Virus record (IMG/VR): IMGVR_UViG_3300005468_000053
Coordinates: 1-28,169 of that record
DNA from: a virus
Strand: one strand, 5' to 3'
DNA: 28,169 nucleotides
Shown here: positions 15,797 through 23,058 of the stretch, piece by piece
How positions within the stretch are numbered: the stretch's first letter is position 1
Layout of the letters: the number at the start of each line of letters is the position of its first letter
Translations under genes and position numbers: made by a program
Notes under the pieces: generated by a model
The model's database searches: none
The model's input: the letters and a program-made list of their open reading frames with translations, nothing else
Told to the model about the DNA's origin: nothing

Positions 15797-16309
15797 CTAC
15801 TCCTCGTCGGTGACGCTGAGGGTGAACAGGTGGCCGGCCGGCAGCGCGTTGCCGATGTTGACGAACGCGATGCCGTTGGCCGCGGCCTGGTCGCCGATGA
15901 GCTCCTCGATGAGCTCCCACGGCAGGTCGAGGCCCTGCTGCGTGTTGAAGGTCCACTCGTCGAGTTTCTGCGCGGCCAGGGTCGGACCCGCAGTGCCGGC
16001 GGCCGCCGCCGTGGTCACGTCGATGCCGGTGATCTGGCTCGGCATCGAGCGCGGGTCGAGCGCCTGCGGGACCAGGGTCGAGAACCCGGTGCCGGTGGGT
16101 CGCACCGTCTGCCGGTAGAGGGCGATGGTCACCTGCTGCGAGGTCGGGGGCCCGGTGCCGGCGCGGACGCCGATCTTGATGCGGCGGCACTTGAGGTTGG
16201 CCGACGCCCCGGCGACGATGGCGGCCCAATAGCCGTTGAATGTGACGCCAGACGGCAGGCCGGCGGGCTGCGCGAGTTGCGACTCGACGACGGTGGTGAA
16301 CCTGCTCAC
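15797..16309 (-). CDS. Beta-rich predicted virion protein (170 aa)
   Basis: GTG at 16309 overlaps the upstream TGA as GTGA and follows a GGGGGG run. The longer frame upstream is a shadow. Residues 20-170 read as a jelly-roll-like sequence: GYWAAIVAGASANLKCRRIK, VTIALYRQTVRPTGTGFST, PTLAAQKLDEWTFNTQQGLD and GIAFVNIGNALPAGHLFTLS. This arrangement ('IKIGVRAGTG...VTIALYR...TFNTQQG...NGIAFV') is one I associate with small, widespread phage structural proteins of unknown role. Probably a head decoration or fibre component. Confidence 0.65.
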   Translation of the reverse strand: MSRFTTVVESQLAQPAGLPSGVTFNGYWAAIVAGASANLKCRRIKIGVRAGTGPPTSQQVTIALYRQTVRPTGTGFSTLVPQALDPRSMPSQITGIDVTTAAAAGTAGPTLAAQKLDEWTFNTQQGLDLPWELIEELIGDQAAANGIAFVNIGNALPAGHLFTLSVTDEE

Positions 16310-16593
16310 TTCGCCCCCCTCGCCGCGACCGTGGCGGCCCATCCCTTCGGCCGGTCGGTCGGCGGCCTCACGGGGTGACTGTTGTGAACCGGCTCCTGGT
16401 CGAGCAGGCGCTTGGCGAGGTCGACCTCGCGCTCCTCCTCGTCGTGCAGGTGGCCGACCAGGTCGGCGCCGTGGGCGAGTGTCGCCTCGAGCTGCTGCAG
16501 GCGCGGCTCGTGCGTTCCGTGCTCGTCCTCGAACCGCTTGCGCATCGCCTTGCCGACCTCGGCGAGCTTCGACAGGGCCTCCTCGCGGGTCAT
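16306..16593 (-). CDS. Small helical protein of unknown function (95 aa)
   Basis: Two starts are possible. ATG at 16614 overlaps the upstream stop, but ATG at 16593 has a near-perfect AAGGAGGCGACC in front, so I chose the latter. Residues 1-65 are strongly helical and charged (REEALSKLAEVGKAMRKRFE, HEPRLQQLEATLAHGADLVG), with seven His overall. This suggests a coiled-coil scaffold or adaptor. The C-terminal 30 residues are Pro/Arg-rich. Not recognised. Confidence 0.65.
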   Translation of the reverse strand: MTREEALSKLAEVGKAMRKRFEDEHGTHEPRLQQLEATLAHGADLVGHLHDEEEREVDLAKRLLDQEPVHNSHPVRPPTDRPKGWAATVAARGAK

Positions 16594-16610
16594 GGTCGCC
16601 TCCTTGGTGG

Positions 16611-17036
16611 TCATTCGGCCGAGTACGCCGGCTGCTTCTTGCCGGGGTGGCATTTGTGCGTCTTGAGCGCGGCCAGGCCCTTCGCGGTCGCCTGCTCCTG
16701 ATGGCTGCACTTCTCGCAGGTGAGCGGGATGCGGTGGGCGTGGGCGTGCTCGAGGTGCTCGTCGAGGGTGTGGGACTTCTCCGCGTGGTCGTGGGTGGCT
16801 TTGAACGCATCCTCATCGAGCCTGTAGGCGGCGGCCTGGGCCTCCCGCTCGTCGAGGACGCGTTGGGACGCCGCGACCTTGTCGGGGTCGAGGCCGACCT
16901 CGTGGATCGCGAGCCGACCGAGGTACTCGACCGCCTCGAGGTAGCCTTCGGGCATGTCCGGCGGCTCCGGGGTCTGCCACCCCTCGCCGCAGATGCCGCA
17001 CGAGGTGTGCGCGAGGTCTAGGCGCTTGACTGCCAT
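16611..17036 (-). CDS. Zinc-finger protein of unknown function, virion block (141 aa)
   Basis: Two possible metal sites are visible: CGIC at residues 13-16 near the N-terminus, and CEKC with a following HKCH near the C-terminus (residues about 105-130). Between them is a helical, His-rich region (THDHAEKSHTLDEHLEHAHA). ATG at 17036 follows AAGGAGGAGGA. It lies among predicted virion genes, so it may be a structural or assembly factor held together by zinc. No family name is claimed. Confidence 0.65.
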   Translation of the reverse strand: MAVKRLDLAHTSCGICGEGWQTPEPPDMPEGYLEAVEYLGRLAIHEVGLDPDKVAASQRVLDEREAQAAAYRLDEDAFKATHDHAEKSHTLDEHLEHAHAHRIPLTCEKCSHQEQATAKGLAALKTHKCHPGKKQPAYSAE

Positions 17037-17045
17037 TCCTCCTCC

Positions 17046-17534
17046 TTAGTTGAGCGGCGACATCGCCGACTGGATCTCGAATGTGCCCGTCTGCGCCGCC
17101 GCCCCGTTGACGTACACGAAGCGGATGAACCGCAGCAGCGACTTGGTCGGCACGATGCGCGCACCAAAACTCGTGGCGGCGACGGTGCCCGGCGAGCCGT
17201 GGGTCGCGGGCTCGGCGGCGGCCGCCTGGGTCGCGACCTGGTAGATGTTCGCGCCCGAGGCCGCGCTCGACTCGTCCATGAGCAGGGTGCCCGCCTGGCC
17301 GCCGGACACGTTCGACTTCGCGCCGGCCCAGTTGTAGTTGGTCGTGTCGCGCATCGACCCGGTGAACGTGGCACTCGACCCGAGCAGCGCTGTGGTCTCG
17401 GCGTTGAACTGCGAGATGTCCTGCACGGCCTGCCCTGGGTTCGTGAACAGAAGCGTGCCGCCGTCGTCGGTCACGTCGGTCTTGCCCGCGGCCAGGCGAA
17501 CAAGGTCGCGGGTGTATTCCTGCTCCTGCTTCAA
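17046..17534 (-). CDS. Beta-rich predicted virion protein (162 aa)
   Basis: The start is TTG at 17534, which overlaps the MuF stop as TTGA and has GGAGG seven bases upstream. The next gene in the same direction begins right after its stop. The N-terminus is helical and charged (KQEQEYTRDLVRLAAGKTDV). The rest is Ser/Thr/Ala/Gly-rich with strand patterns (GTLLFTNPGQAVQDISQFNA, SLLRFIRFVYVNGAAAQTGT). It is the first of a set of similar-style proteins encoded from here to 14748. Decoration or fibre role is inferred. Confidence 0.6.
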   Translation of the reverse strand: MKQEQEYTRDLVRLAAGKTDVTDDGGTLLFTNPGQAVQDISQFNAETTALLGSSATFTGSMRDTTNYNWAGAKSNVSGGQAGTLLMDESSAASGANIYQVATQAAAAEPATHGSPGTVAATSFGARIVPTKSLLRFIRFVYVNGAAAQTGTFEIQSAMSPLN

Positions 17535-18709
17535 CCTGCTTCCTCCAAATCTCCGCCGGCCCACGGCGTGGTCGGCAGGTGCCAGTCGTCGGGAATCACT
17601 GGAGACCAGTAGTGTGTGCAGCGAGGGTGGATAGGGATGAGGCTCACAGCCTCGTCCGAATCCACGTCAAAGCGTTCACCGACGTACTCGTCGCAAATGT
17701 CGCCGCTGTATCCGCCGTCAACCTCGACTTGCGCGACGTCGTTCTCGCGATATGTGTCGAGTTCGGCAGCAGCTGACGCACGCGCCATCTCCGTCGACGC
17801 GATCGTGATGCCGCGCACTGTGCTCGCTTCGTCCCAGGTCTCGTCGATCGCCTCTGCTTTCTCGACGATCGTTCCGTCGCTGGCGAGGATTGCACGCAGA
17901 ATCTCGGCCGTTGTCTCGTCGATGCCGACGATCCGATCGAGGAGCAGCGCGTCGACGCGCTCTTGAAGCTTCGGATCGTCGATTGAGAAGTCGCCACCGA
18001 CCACGAGCCCACCGTCGCGCCTGGCTTTCCTACGGAAATCCTCCGCTCGTAGGATGTCGAGCGCATGCTGTCCAGCTGCCCGATAGGCATGGCGCTGATG
18101 CGGGAGCAGCCCTTTGGCGTCGAAGTGGGGATTCCAGCCGGCCAGCTCGTCGTGGTTGGTGACTCCATGGTCGACGTGGGTGAGTAGACCTGTTGCCCGG
18201 GCCCACATGTCGAAGGCTGCCTGTTGCCGGCGAAACTCGAGGCGAACCGCGGCGACGTATGCGCGCCAGATGGTGACGCCGCCGGGCAGTCGCAGCAGGT
18301 TGCCGGGCGGTGTCTCCGACTGTGTGCGCGCAACGTCGCCCGAGGCTCGCATCGCGGCTATAGCTAGCGCGCGGGCCCGCTCCTGTGCCGCCCAGGCGAA
18401 GTAGCGCCGCAGGGTGGCGGGTTGCGGGTCCTCCTTGATGCAGGCCCACAGGCCCTCGAGGGTGACGACGCGCGCGAAGGCGGTCAGCTCGCCCGCCGGC
18501 GGCGGCAGTTTGCCAAGAGCTTCGACCAGGTCACCCTTTACCGGGCTTCGCCAAAAGCGGGCGTCGAGGTGACGCTCCAGCTCGTGCCCCTCGCGGAGCA
18601 GGAGCTCCTGTAGCCCTACAGCGAGGCGGTCACTTTTTCTTTGCGCGGGAGGCTGACTTGGCAGCGCGTGCCGAGTGCTTCGCGGTCCGGACCCTCGCGT
18701 GATGGCCAC
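17531..18709 (-). CDS. MuF/SPP1 gp7-like head morphogenesis protein (about 392 aa)
   Basis: The C-terminal ~100 residues carry the MuF signature: ITIASTEMARASAAAELDTY, CDEYVGERFDVDSDEAVSLI and PIHPRCTHYWSPVIPDDW. This protein enters the procapsid and is linked to portal and DNA ejection in related phages. The N-terminal two thirds are helical. The start is uncertain: GTG at 18709 overlaps the small basic gene by about 80 bases, and another GTG lies at 18730. The more natural N-terminus seems to begin near 18601, where CTG follows AGGAGCTC. TGA at 17533-17531 overlaps the next start. Confidence 0.85.
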   Translation of the reverse strand: MAITRGSGPRSTRHALPSQPPAQRKSDRLAVGLQELLLREGHELERHLDARFWRSPVKGDLVEALGKLPPPAGELTAFARVVTLEGLWACIKEDPQPATLRRYFAWAAQERARALAIAAMRASGDVARTQSETPPGNLLRLPGGVTIWRAYVAAVRLEFRRQQAAFDMWARATGLLTHVDHGVTNHDELAGWNPHFDAKGLLPHQRHAYRAAGQHALDILRAEDFRRKARRDGGLVVGGDFSIDDPKLQERVDALLLDRIVGIDETTAEILRAILASDGTIVEKAEAIDETWDEASTVRGITIASTEMARASAAAELDTYRENDVAQVEVDGGYSGDICDEYVGERFDVDSDEAVSLIPIHPRCTHYWSPVIPDDWHLPTTPWAGGDLEEAG

Positions 18710-18752
18710 CGTGGCGGTTGTGGTGCCCACCCGTTTTGACCGTCTTTGCCAC
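18630..18752 (-). CDS. Small very basic His/Lys/Arg-rich protein (40 aa)
   Basis: Between portal and MuF, a GTG at 18752 one base after the portal stop opens a 40-codon frame. It reads VAKTVKTGGHHNRHGGHHAR, then RTAKHSARAAKSASRAKKK. About half of the residues are Lys, Arg or His. It is histone-tail-like and would bind DNA. No ribosome site is visible, so coupling to portal translation is likely. It has been easy to miss because the MuF frame overlaps it. It may be packaged with DNA or help condense it. Confidence 0.5.
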   Translation of the reverse strand: MAKTVKTGGHHNRHGGHHARVRTAKHSARAAKSASRAKKK

Positions 18753-18753
18753 G

Positions 18754-20412
18754 TCAGCGGTAGCGCTCGAGCATGCGCTCGACCTCGCGCTGTGCGGCGA
18801 TATGTGCATACACGAGACCCATACCTGGGCCGGAGCGCACGATTGTTTCGGCCCACCGCGCGGGCTCACCAGCTGCAGCTTTTCCACCCGGAGCAGGTGG
18901 AGTGCCGGGTGGCATCGGCTGAGGCATTCCCTTGGGCGGCGCGAGCGGCGCGGGCGAGGGTGATGGCGCGGGCCCGACTGCATCGGACTCGGTCACCTCG
19001 TTGGACGCGTCGTCCTGCGAGATCCAGCCCTGGTCGCGCTTGTTTGCGGCGTTCTCGATCTCCTGCGCTTCAGCCATTGCATCCTGCAGGCGCTGCGTGG
19101 TCCGGATGGGGGCCCACTCGTGCTGCACCTCGCACTGCACGCCACGGAATTGCAGCGCGACAGTGAGGGCTCGAACCAGTACCTCGGCGACTATCTCGCG
19201 CAGGGTCACGCATGAGGCGCCATAGATCTCGTACTCGACCGTTCCGTAGGTCTCGGTCTCACCCTTTCCCTGTCCCCCACCGTGAAAGATGGGCAGCGTC
19301 TTGAGAGCGACGATGAGCTGGTCGCGAAAGATCGCGACGATCTTCTCAGGCTCGAGCGCGCGCCCACCGCTGCCTCTTCCACCCTGACCCATTTCCTTGT
19401 GGTGGTCGGCGCTGACGAAGTCCCAGTGGATGAAGGCGTCCTCGGGGGCCATCGAGTTGTAGGCCGCAACGAGCTCCTGCATCCGCGCGGTCATCCATGC
19501 GTACTTCGCGCCCTCATCCTCGAGCACCTCGGCCGGCATGGTCGGCTCGAGCAACTCGTACACCATCGTCAGGTCGACGCGCGGGAACCCCATCTGGTGC
19601 ATCACTCGCTGCAGGTCGCGGAGGATTGAGACGAGACCGAACACGATCTGGAGCGCGGCTGCAGCCGGCGCTCGGCCATAAGGGTCGTCGATGAACGGGT
19701 CGACAGGGTTGTAAAAGAAGGTCTCCTCGTTCATCATCCGGTACGGGTACGCAGCTGCGAGGTTGCCCCAGATCGCCTGCCGCTGGAAGGGCACGAGCTT
19801 TTGCTCCTCGTCGCGCTGGAACCAGATCGAGTCCGGGTTGACGGCGTAGATGTCGTCGAGGTCCTTCAGGTTCTTCGTCGGCGCGGCCTCGGCGCACACC
19901 GCGCCCTGGAGGTAAGCGCTGAGGAGCAGCTGACGAGTCAGTGCATCGATGCCGCCGAACTGCGGGTTGGTACCGAGGATGAGGTCGTCGAGATGCTTCT
20001 GGCCCTGCGGGAACTCCTTGCCATTGGGGGTGACCGCTGTGAACTTCAGGTCGGTACCGCAGGTGCGCAGATATGACCAGACGGCTATCGAGAAATCGGG
20101 ATTGAGGTCGGGAAGGATGGCGAGGAGCTGGTCGGCCGTGAACTGCGTGACATCGAGCTCCTCGACGTCGATCTCTTGGTACTGACGCTTCGGGATGAAG
20201 TACCACCCGCTCAGCCCGAACGGGTTGTAGTTCATCGGCTGCGTCTGCCGTCCGGCAGTCGCAGGCGGGAAGGCGTACTTGTCGGAGATCGCCCTCGTGG
20301 CCGGCGTCATCAGGTTCTTCGTTGGCCGGCTGCGCTTTCGCGCCATGCGCGGCAGTTGGGGCAGTCGCGCCCAGTTGCGCGCTGCGTTTTCGAGGTCGCG
20401 CCTGTTCGCCAT
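18754..20412 (-). CDS. Portal protein (552 aa)
   Basis: This is the dodecameric ring at the DNA entry vertex. ATG at 20412 overlaps the upstream stop as ATGA. The order terminase, portal, MuF supports it. The central body has portal-like helices and wings: ADQLLAILPDLNPDFSIAVW, TRQLLLSAYLQGAVCAEAAP, and a 'SIWFQRDEEQKLVPFQRQ' strand pair. It continues with VDPFIDDPYGRAPAAAALQI, a hallmark arrangement (P-x-DDPYGRAP) of portals, and the long helix VFGLVSILRDLQRVMHQM. Residues about 470-520 are Pro-rich and probably flexible. The C-terminus is a helix. Confidence 0.9.
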   Translation of the reverse strand: MANRRDLENAARNWARLPQLPRMARKRSRPTKNLMTPATRAISDKYAFPPATAGRQTQPMNYNPFGLSGWYFIPKRQYQEIDVEELDVTQFTADQLLAILPDLNPDFSIAVWSYLRTCGTDLKFTAVTPNGKEFPQGQKHLDDLILGTNPQFGGIDALTRQLLLSAYLQGAVCAEAAPTKNLKDLDDIYAVNPDSIWFQRDEEQKLVPFQRQAIWGNLAAAYPYRMMNEETFFYNPVDPFIDDPYGRAPAAAALQIVFGLVSILRDLQRVMHQMGFPRVDLTMVYELLEPTMPAEVLEDEGAKYAWMTARMQELVAAYNSMAPEDAFIHWDFVSADHHKEMGQGGRGSGGRALEPEKIVAIFRDQLIVALKTLPIFHGGGQGKGETETYGTVEYEIYGASCVTLREIVAEVLVRALTVALQFRGVQCEVQHEWAPIRTTQRLQDAMAEAQEIENAANKRDQGWISQDDASNEVTESDAVGPAPSPSPAPLAPPKGMPQPMPPGTPPAPGGKAAAGEPARWAETIVRSGPGMGLVYAHIAAQREVERMLERYR

Positions 20413-20921
20413 CAGGCGGCGCGACCGAGTGCGCGGACCTGCGCCTCGAGACGCTTGCCCTGCTCGACGAAACCGATATTCGGGCTCGTTTGGGGCCGAC
20501 GGATCCGGACGGCGGTGAGAGCAGCGTCCCAGTCAACGTCGAGCGCGGCCATGTGCAGGCATGTGTCAAGCAGCCCGCTCCGGCTGATGCCCGCAGCACA
20601 CAGATCGATCACGTGATAGCCCCGCCGCAGCACTGTGAGCAGCGTGCCCACGAGCACGATGAGCTGATCGTCGGGCAGGCAGCCCTCAGGCGAGTCCTCG
20701 ATGCCCACATATACGTAGGCGAGCACCTTCGCGCGATGGTCGACGAGGCGTTCATAGTCCCACGCCCGCGCCTCGACGTTCATCGCGACGATGACGAGGC
20801 CCTTCTCTGTGGCGGCCTCGACCGCCTTGAGGCCTTCGTCGTCGAGCATCCCGCCTTGCCAGATCGAGCCCCAACCAGGCCGCAGGCCGTCGAGGTCGAT
20901 GCGGTCTCCGGACCAGGTCAA
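20412..20921 (-). CDS. Dual-specificity-phosphatase-like protein (169 aa)
   Basis: The sequence has the Cys-based phosphatase motif CX5R at residues 108-114 (HVIDLCAAGISRSG) with the usual strand before it and helix after it. A probable general-acid loop contains Asp76 (VGIEDSPEG). The N-terminal SIWQGG resembles the first strand of dual-specificity phosphatases, and RRPQTSPNIGFVEQGKRLE matches the 'RP..PN..F..QL' helix. It would hydrolyse phosphate from proteins or other substrates in the cytoplasm. TTG at 20921 overlaps the upstream TGA as TTGA. The frame extends further upstream but only over the preceding gene. Substrate is unknown. Confidence 0.75.
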   Translation of the reverse strand: MTWSGDRIDLDGLRPGWGSIWQGGMLDDEGLKAVEAATEKGLVIVAMNVEARAWDYERLVDHRAKVLAYVYVGIEDSPEGCLPDDQLIVLVGTLLTVLRRGYHVIDLCAAGISRSGLLDTCLHMAALDVDWDAALTAVRIRRPQTSPNIGFVEQGKRLEAQVRALGRAA

Positions 20922-21412
20922 TCTCGCGGAATCTCGTGCGGGTTCTCTGCGGTCAGGTTGATGGTGACCCACTCCGTGCCGCCCTCGAGCTCGGCATGAC
21001 CGGTGACAGTTGCCTTGAACGGTCCGACCCCGAGCTTCCCTGAGTCGATCAGGGATTCACATGCGGACTTGGATGCGCGCAGCTGCTCCTCGACGCGCTC
21101 ACGCAACGCGAGGTTGCCATCGAACGCCGGCAGCACGCCAGCGATGGCCTCGTCCGCAGATGCGGGAAAGTCGGCGCCCGCTATCGCGACGACCTGGCCG
21201 TCGCTCATCTTCGGGATGCTGATGCCGTAGCTCATTTCGAACTCCTCCGGCGCTTTGCGCGCTCTGGTTGGCTTCTTTTTCGCGAGCTCATCGGCTCGCA
21301 GCGCTGCGTCCATGCGGTCATCGAGGCGGGTCCGGGCTTCCTCACGCCACACTGTGTCCAGTAGGGCCTCGAGATCGTCTTGTGGCGAGCTCGGCGCAAA
21401 GGTGTCGGGCAT
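20918..21412 (-). CDS. Protein of unknown function upstream of the phosphatase-like gene (164 aa)
   Basis: I do not recognise a family. ATG at 21412 follows GGGAGG. The N-terminal 60 residues are charged and helical (DLEALLDTVWREEARTRLDD, AALRADELAKKKPTRARKAP). A compact domain follows: YGISIPKMSDGQVVAIAGAD, ALRERVEEQLRASKSACESL and a terminal strand pair (FKATVTGHAELEGGTEWVTI). It is translationally coupled to the phosphatase-like gene, so the two may work together. Confidence 0.7.
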   Translation of the reverse strand: MPDTFAPSSPQDDLEALLDTVWREEARTRLDDRMDAALRADELAKKKPTRARKAPEEFEMSYGISIPKMSDGQVVAIAGADFPASADEAIAGVLPAFDGNLALRERVEEQLRASKSACESLIDSGKLGVGPFKATVTGHAELEGGTEWVTINLTAENPHEIPRD

Positions 21413-21436
21413 TCCGCGCGACCTCCCACCCGGGGA

Positions 21437-22207
21437 TCAGTTCGTGAGGTAGCCGTTCCTCAAAAAGCCGTGCCACTGAGAAGCGCCCTGGCCACTCAGA
21501 ATCGAGCCGGCGCCGGCCGTGCATGTGACGCCGTTCTGGTCTGCGGTGAGATCGGGGGGTGTCCCGTGCAGGATCCAGCAGTGGTGGTTCCGGTAGTCCG
21601 GGTCAGTGCCGTCACCACCGTCCTTGCGCTTGCCGCAGTTGCTCGCCTGGTTGTCGGGCATCCAATCAGTGCCGTTCGGGAGCCTGACCACGACGGGATG
21701 CCCGCCAACCTGTGGTCGCCAACTCTTGCCGATCCACCAGGCCCACCACATCGCGCCTGGGGGCGCTTGTCGCAGCGTCATCAGGTCGGGATGCTGCATG
21801 TCGGGCGTGATGTCGTTGCGTCGGTACATCAGGTCGTAATTGACCTGCCATGGATCCTCAGCAGCGAATTCGTATCCGCAACTGGCGCATGAGGTCGGCC
21901 ATCGCGGATCCTCATGCGGGATCTCGTTGTGCTGTGACCGAGTGACGTGCACCCACGAGTCGTCTCTTGTGAAGTCGGGCACGCTGCCCGTCACGTGATC
22001 GAGCTCCTGCCAAGTCCCGGCCGCGGCGTTCCACACGTGGCGAGCGAACGTGGCGTCGACGATCGCGATGATGCCGGAGGTCGCGTCGTGATAACTCATC
22101 GGGCCCAGGCACTCCGCGCCACCATCATTTGAGGATCGGTAGCGCCGAAGCGTGACCATCGCCATGTGTGTCGGTTCGAGCAGGAAGCACCGCACCGGCT
22201 CAGCCAA
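21437..22207 (-). CDS. Conserved phage protein of unknown function (256 aa)
   Basis: I recognise the style of a protein found near terminase and portal in many phages, but no function is known to me. Features: CASCGYEF (about residues 107-114), aromatic-rich WWAWWIGKSWRPQVGG (about 153-168), VVVRLPNGTDWMPD, HHCWILHGTPPDLTADQNGV and a terminal TCTAGAGSIL. Cys and His of CASC and HHCW could form a metal site. The start is TTG at 22207, eight bases inside the upstream gene. ATG at codon 15 is the alternative. Neither has a clear ribosome site. Confidence 0.7.
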   Translation of the reverse strand: MAEPVRCFLLEPTHMAMVTLRRYRSSNDGGAECLGPMSYHDATSGIIAIVDATFARHVWNAAAGTWQELDHVTGSVPDFTRDDSWVHVTRSQHNEIPHEDPRWPTSCASCGYEFAAEDPWQVNYDLMYRRNDITPDMQHPDLMTLRQAPPGAMWWAWWIGKSWRPQVGGHPVVVRLPNGTDWMPDNQASNCGKRKDGGDGTDPDYRNHHCWILHGTPPDLTADQNGVTCTAGAGSILSGQGASQWHGFLRNGYLTN

Positions 22208-22394
22208 CGCGTCGGATCTCGATCCATTGCGGCCGCGAGAGCCCCCAGACCATCCCGGCCGCGAGACTCACAGACCAGATCAGCCCCACGCAAGCGCCTA
22301 CCTTGCGGATGGAACGCGGGTCATGATGCCAAGCGTCGCGGGCATCCCACGCGTGCCAGGCGACGGCCAGCAGCGCTTTTGCGAAGGGGTTCAC
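22200..22394 (-). CDS. Small single-pass membrane protein (64 aa)
   Basis: GTG at 22394 overlaps the upstream TGA as GTGA. Upstream residues in this frame lie over the previous gene. Residues about 33-53 (VGACVGLIWSVSLAAGMVWG) form one transmembrane helix, preceded by an amphipathic, His/Trp-rich N-terminus (LLAVAWHAWDARDAWHHD). Its function is not recognised. It sits with a second membrane protein gene and a secreted-protein gene, so a role at the host envelope such as exclusion is conceivable. Confidence 0.6.
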   Translation of the reverse strand: MNPFAKALLAVAWHAWDARDAWHHDPRSIRKVGACVGLIWSVSLAAGMVWGLSRPQWIEIRRVG

Positions 22395-22783
22395 GGCGCG
22401 TCGTCGGAGTCGATTCGGAACACGAGTCCATCGGGGTCGATCCACAGGACCATTAGCTGGTTGCTCGTTCCTGATCCGCTGAATTCGAAAAGAAAGCCGC
22501 CATCGGCCGACTGGCCGAGAGCAACGGATTGATCTCGCCCACGGTCCGCCGCCAGCCGTTGCAGGCCGGCGTCGCCGTCGTACCCGAGCCGAGTCGCAAG
22601 AGACTGCATGTTTGGACTCAGGCAGGCATAGCTGCCAGGCACGATTGCTCTCGGACTGCTCAAGGCATGGGCGACGCGGTCTGCGCAGAACTGACCGTGC
22701 GGAAGGGATGCTGGCATCGCAGCGGCAAGAGGGAGCAGCGCGATGACCTCGGCGAGGACGAGCGCGCGGAGCAATCGCCTCAT
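22391..22783 (-). CDS. Predicted secreted protein with signal peptide (130 aa)
   Basis: ATG at 22783 lies after GAGGTGA. Residues 1-24 (MRRLLRALVLAEVIALLPLA, then AAMPAS) are a clear signal peptide: Arg pair, hydrophobic core, and small residues before the likely cleavage at Ala-Ala-Ala. The mature part has two Cys (HGQFCADRVAH and GSYACLSPN), which could form a disulfide outside the cytoplasm. The rest is a helical region and a strand pair near the end (GGFLFEFSGSG, LMVLWIDPDGLVFRID). I do not recognise a family. An exported protein between terminase and portal is unusual. Confidence 0.65.
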   Translation of the reverse strand: MRRLLRALVLAEVIALLPLAAAMPASLPHGQFCADRVAHALSSPRAIVPGSYACLSPNMQSLATRLGYDGDAGLQRLAADRGRDQSVALGQSADGGFLFEFSGSGTSNQLMVLWIDPDGLVFRIDSDDAP

Positions 22784-22812
22784 TGGCAGTTCACCTCGTG
22801 TCGGATGCAGGC

Positions 22813-23058
22813 TTAGACGCGCACGGCGGTGTTGAACCAGTCGCGGGTCTGATGAAACGTGCAGTTGCACACGCTCTCGCCGCGCTTCACTCCGCAGTCG
22901 GTGTGGTCGCACGACACCCGGCCATGTAGCTGGTCATCGTCGATATCGCCCCAATGCCCGCACTCAGGGCACCTGAGCTGCCAAACGAGAGCACCGTCGC
23001 GAAGGTGCTGCCGGAGCTCGCCGCGTGGGTCGCAAGGTGTGGCCTCAGCTGGGCTCAC
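22813..23058 (-). CDS. Small zinc-binding protein (81 aa)
   Basis: GTG at 23058 overlaps the upstream TGA as GTGA. The residues read upstream of it lie over another gene. Cysteines and histidines cluster: CPEC at about 31-34, then SCDHTDC (49-55), CNCTFH (64-69). This suggests one or two zinc ribbons. WQLRCPECGHWGDIDDDQLHG is the style of small phage zinc ribbons. No role is known to me. Confidence 0.65.
   Translation of the reverse strand: MSPAEATPCDPRGELRQHLRDGALVWQLRCPECGHWGDIDDDQLHGRVSCDHTDCGVKRGESVCNCTFHQTRDWFNTAVRV

Noticed and set aside
13947-16118. A 723-codon open frame on the plus strand
   Set aside because: It is antisense to at least four compact, ribosome-site-bearing minus-strand genes, is full of Arg/Ala/Gly low complexity and has no recognisable domain. 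It is a G+C shadow frame.
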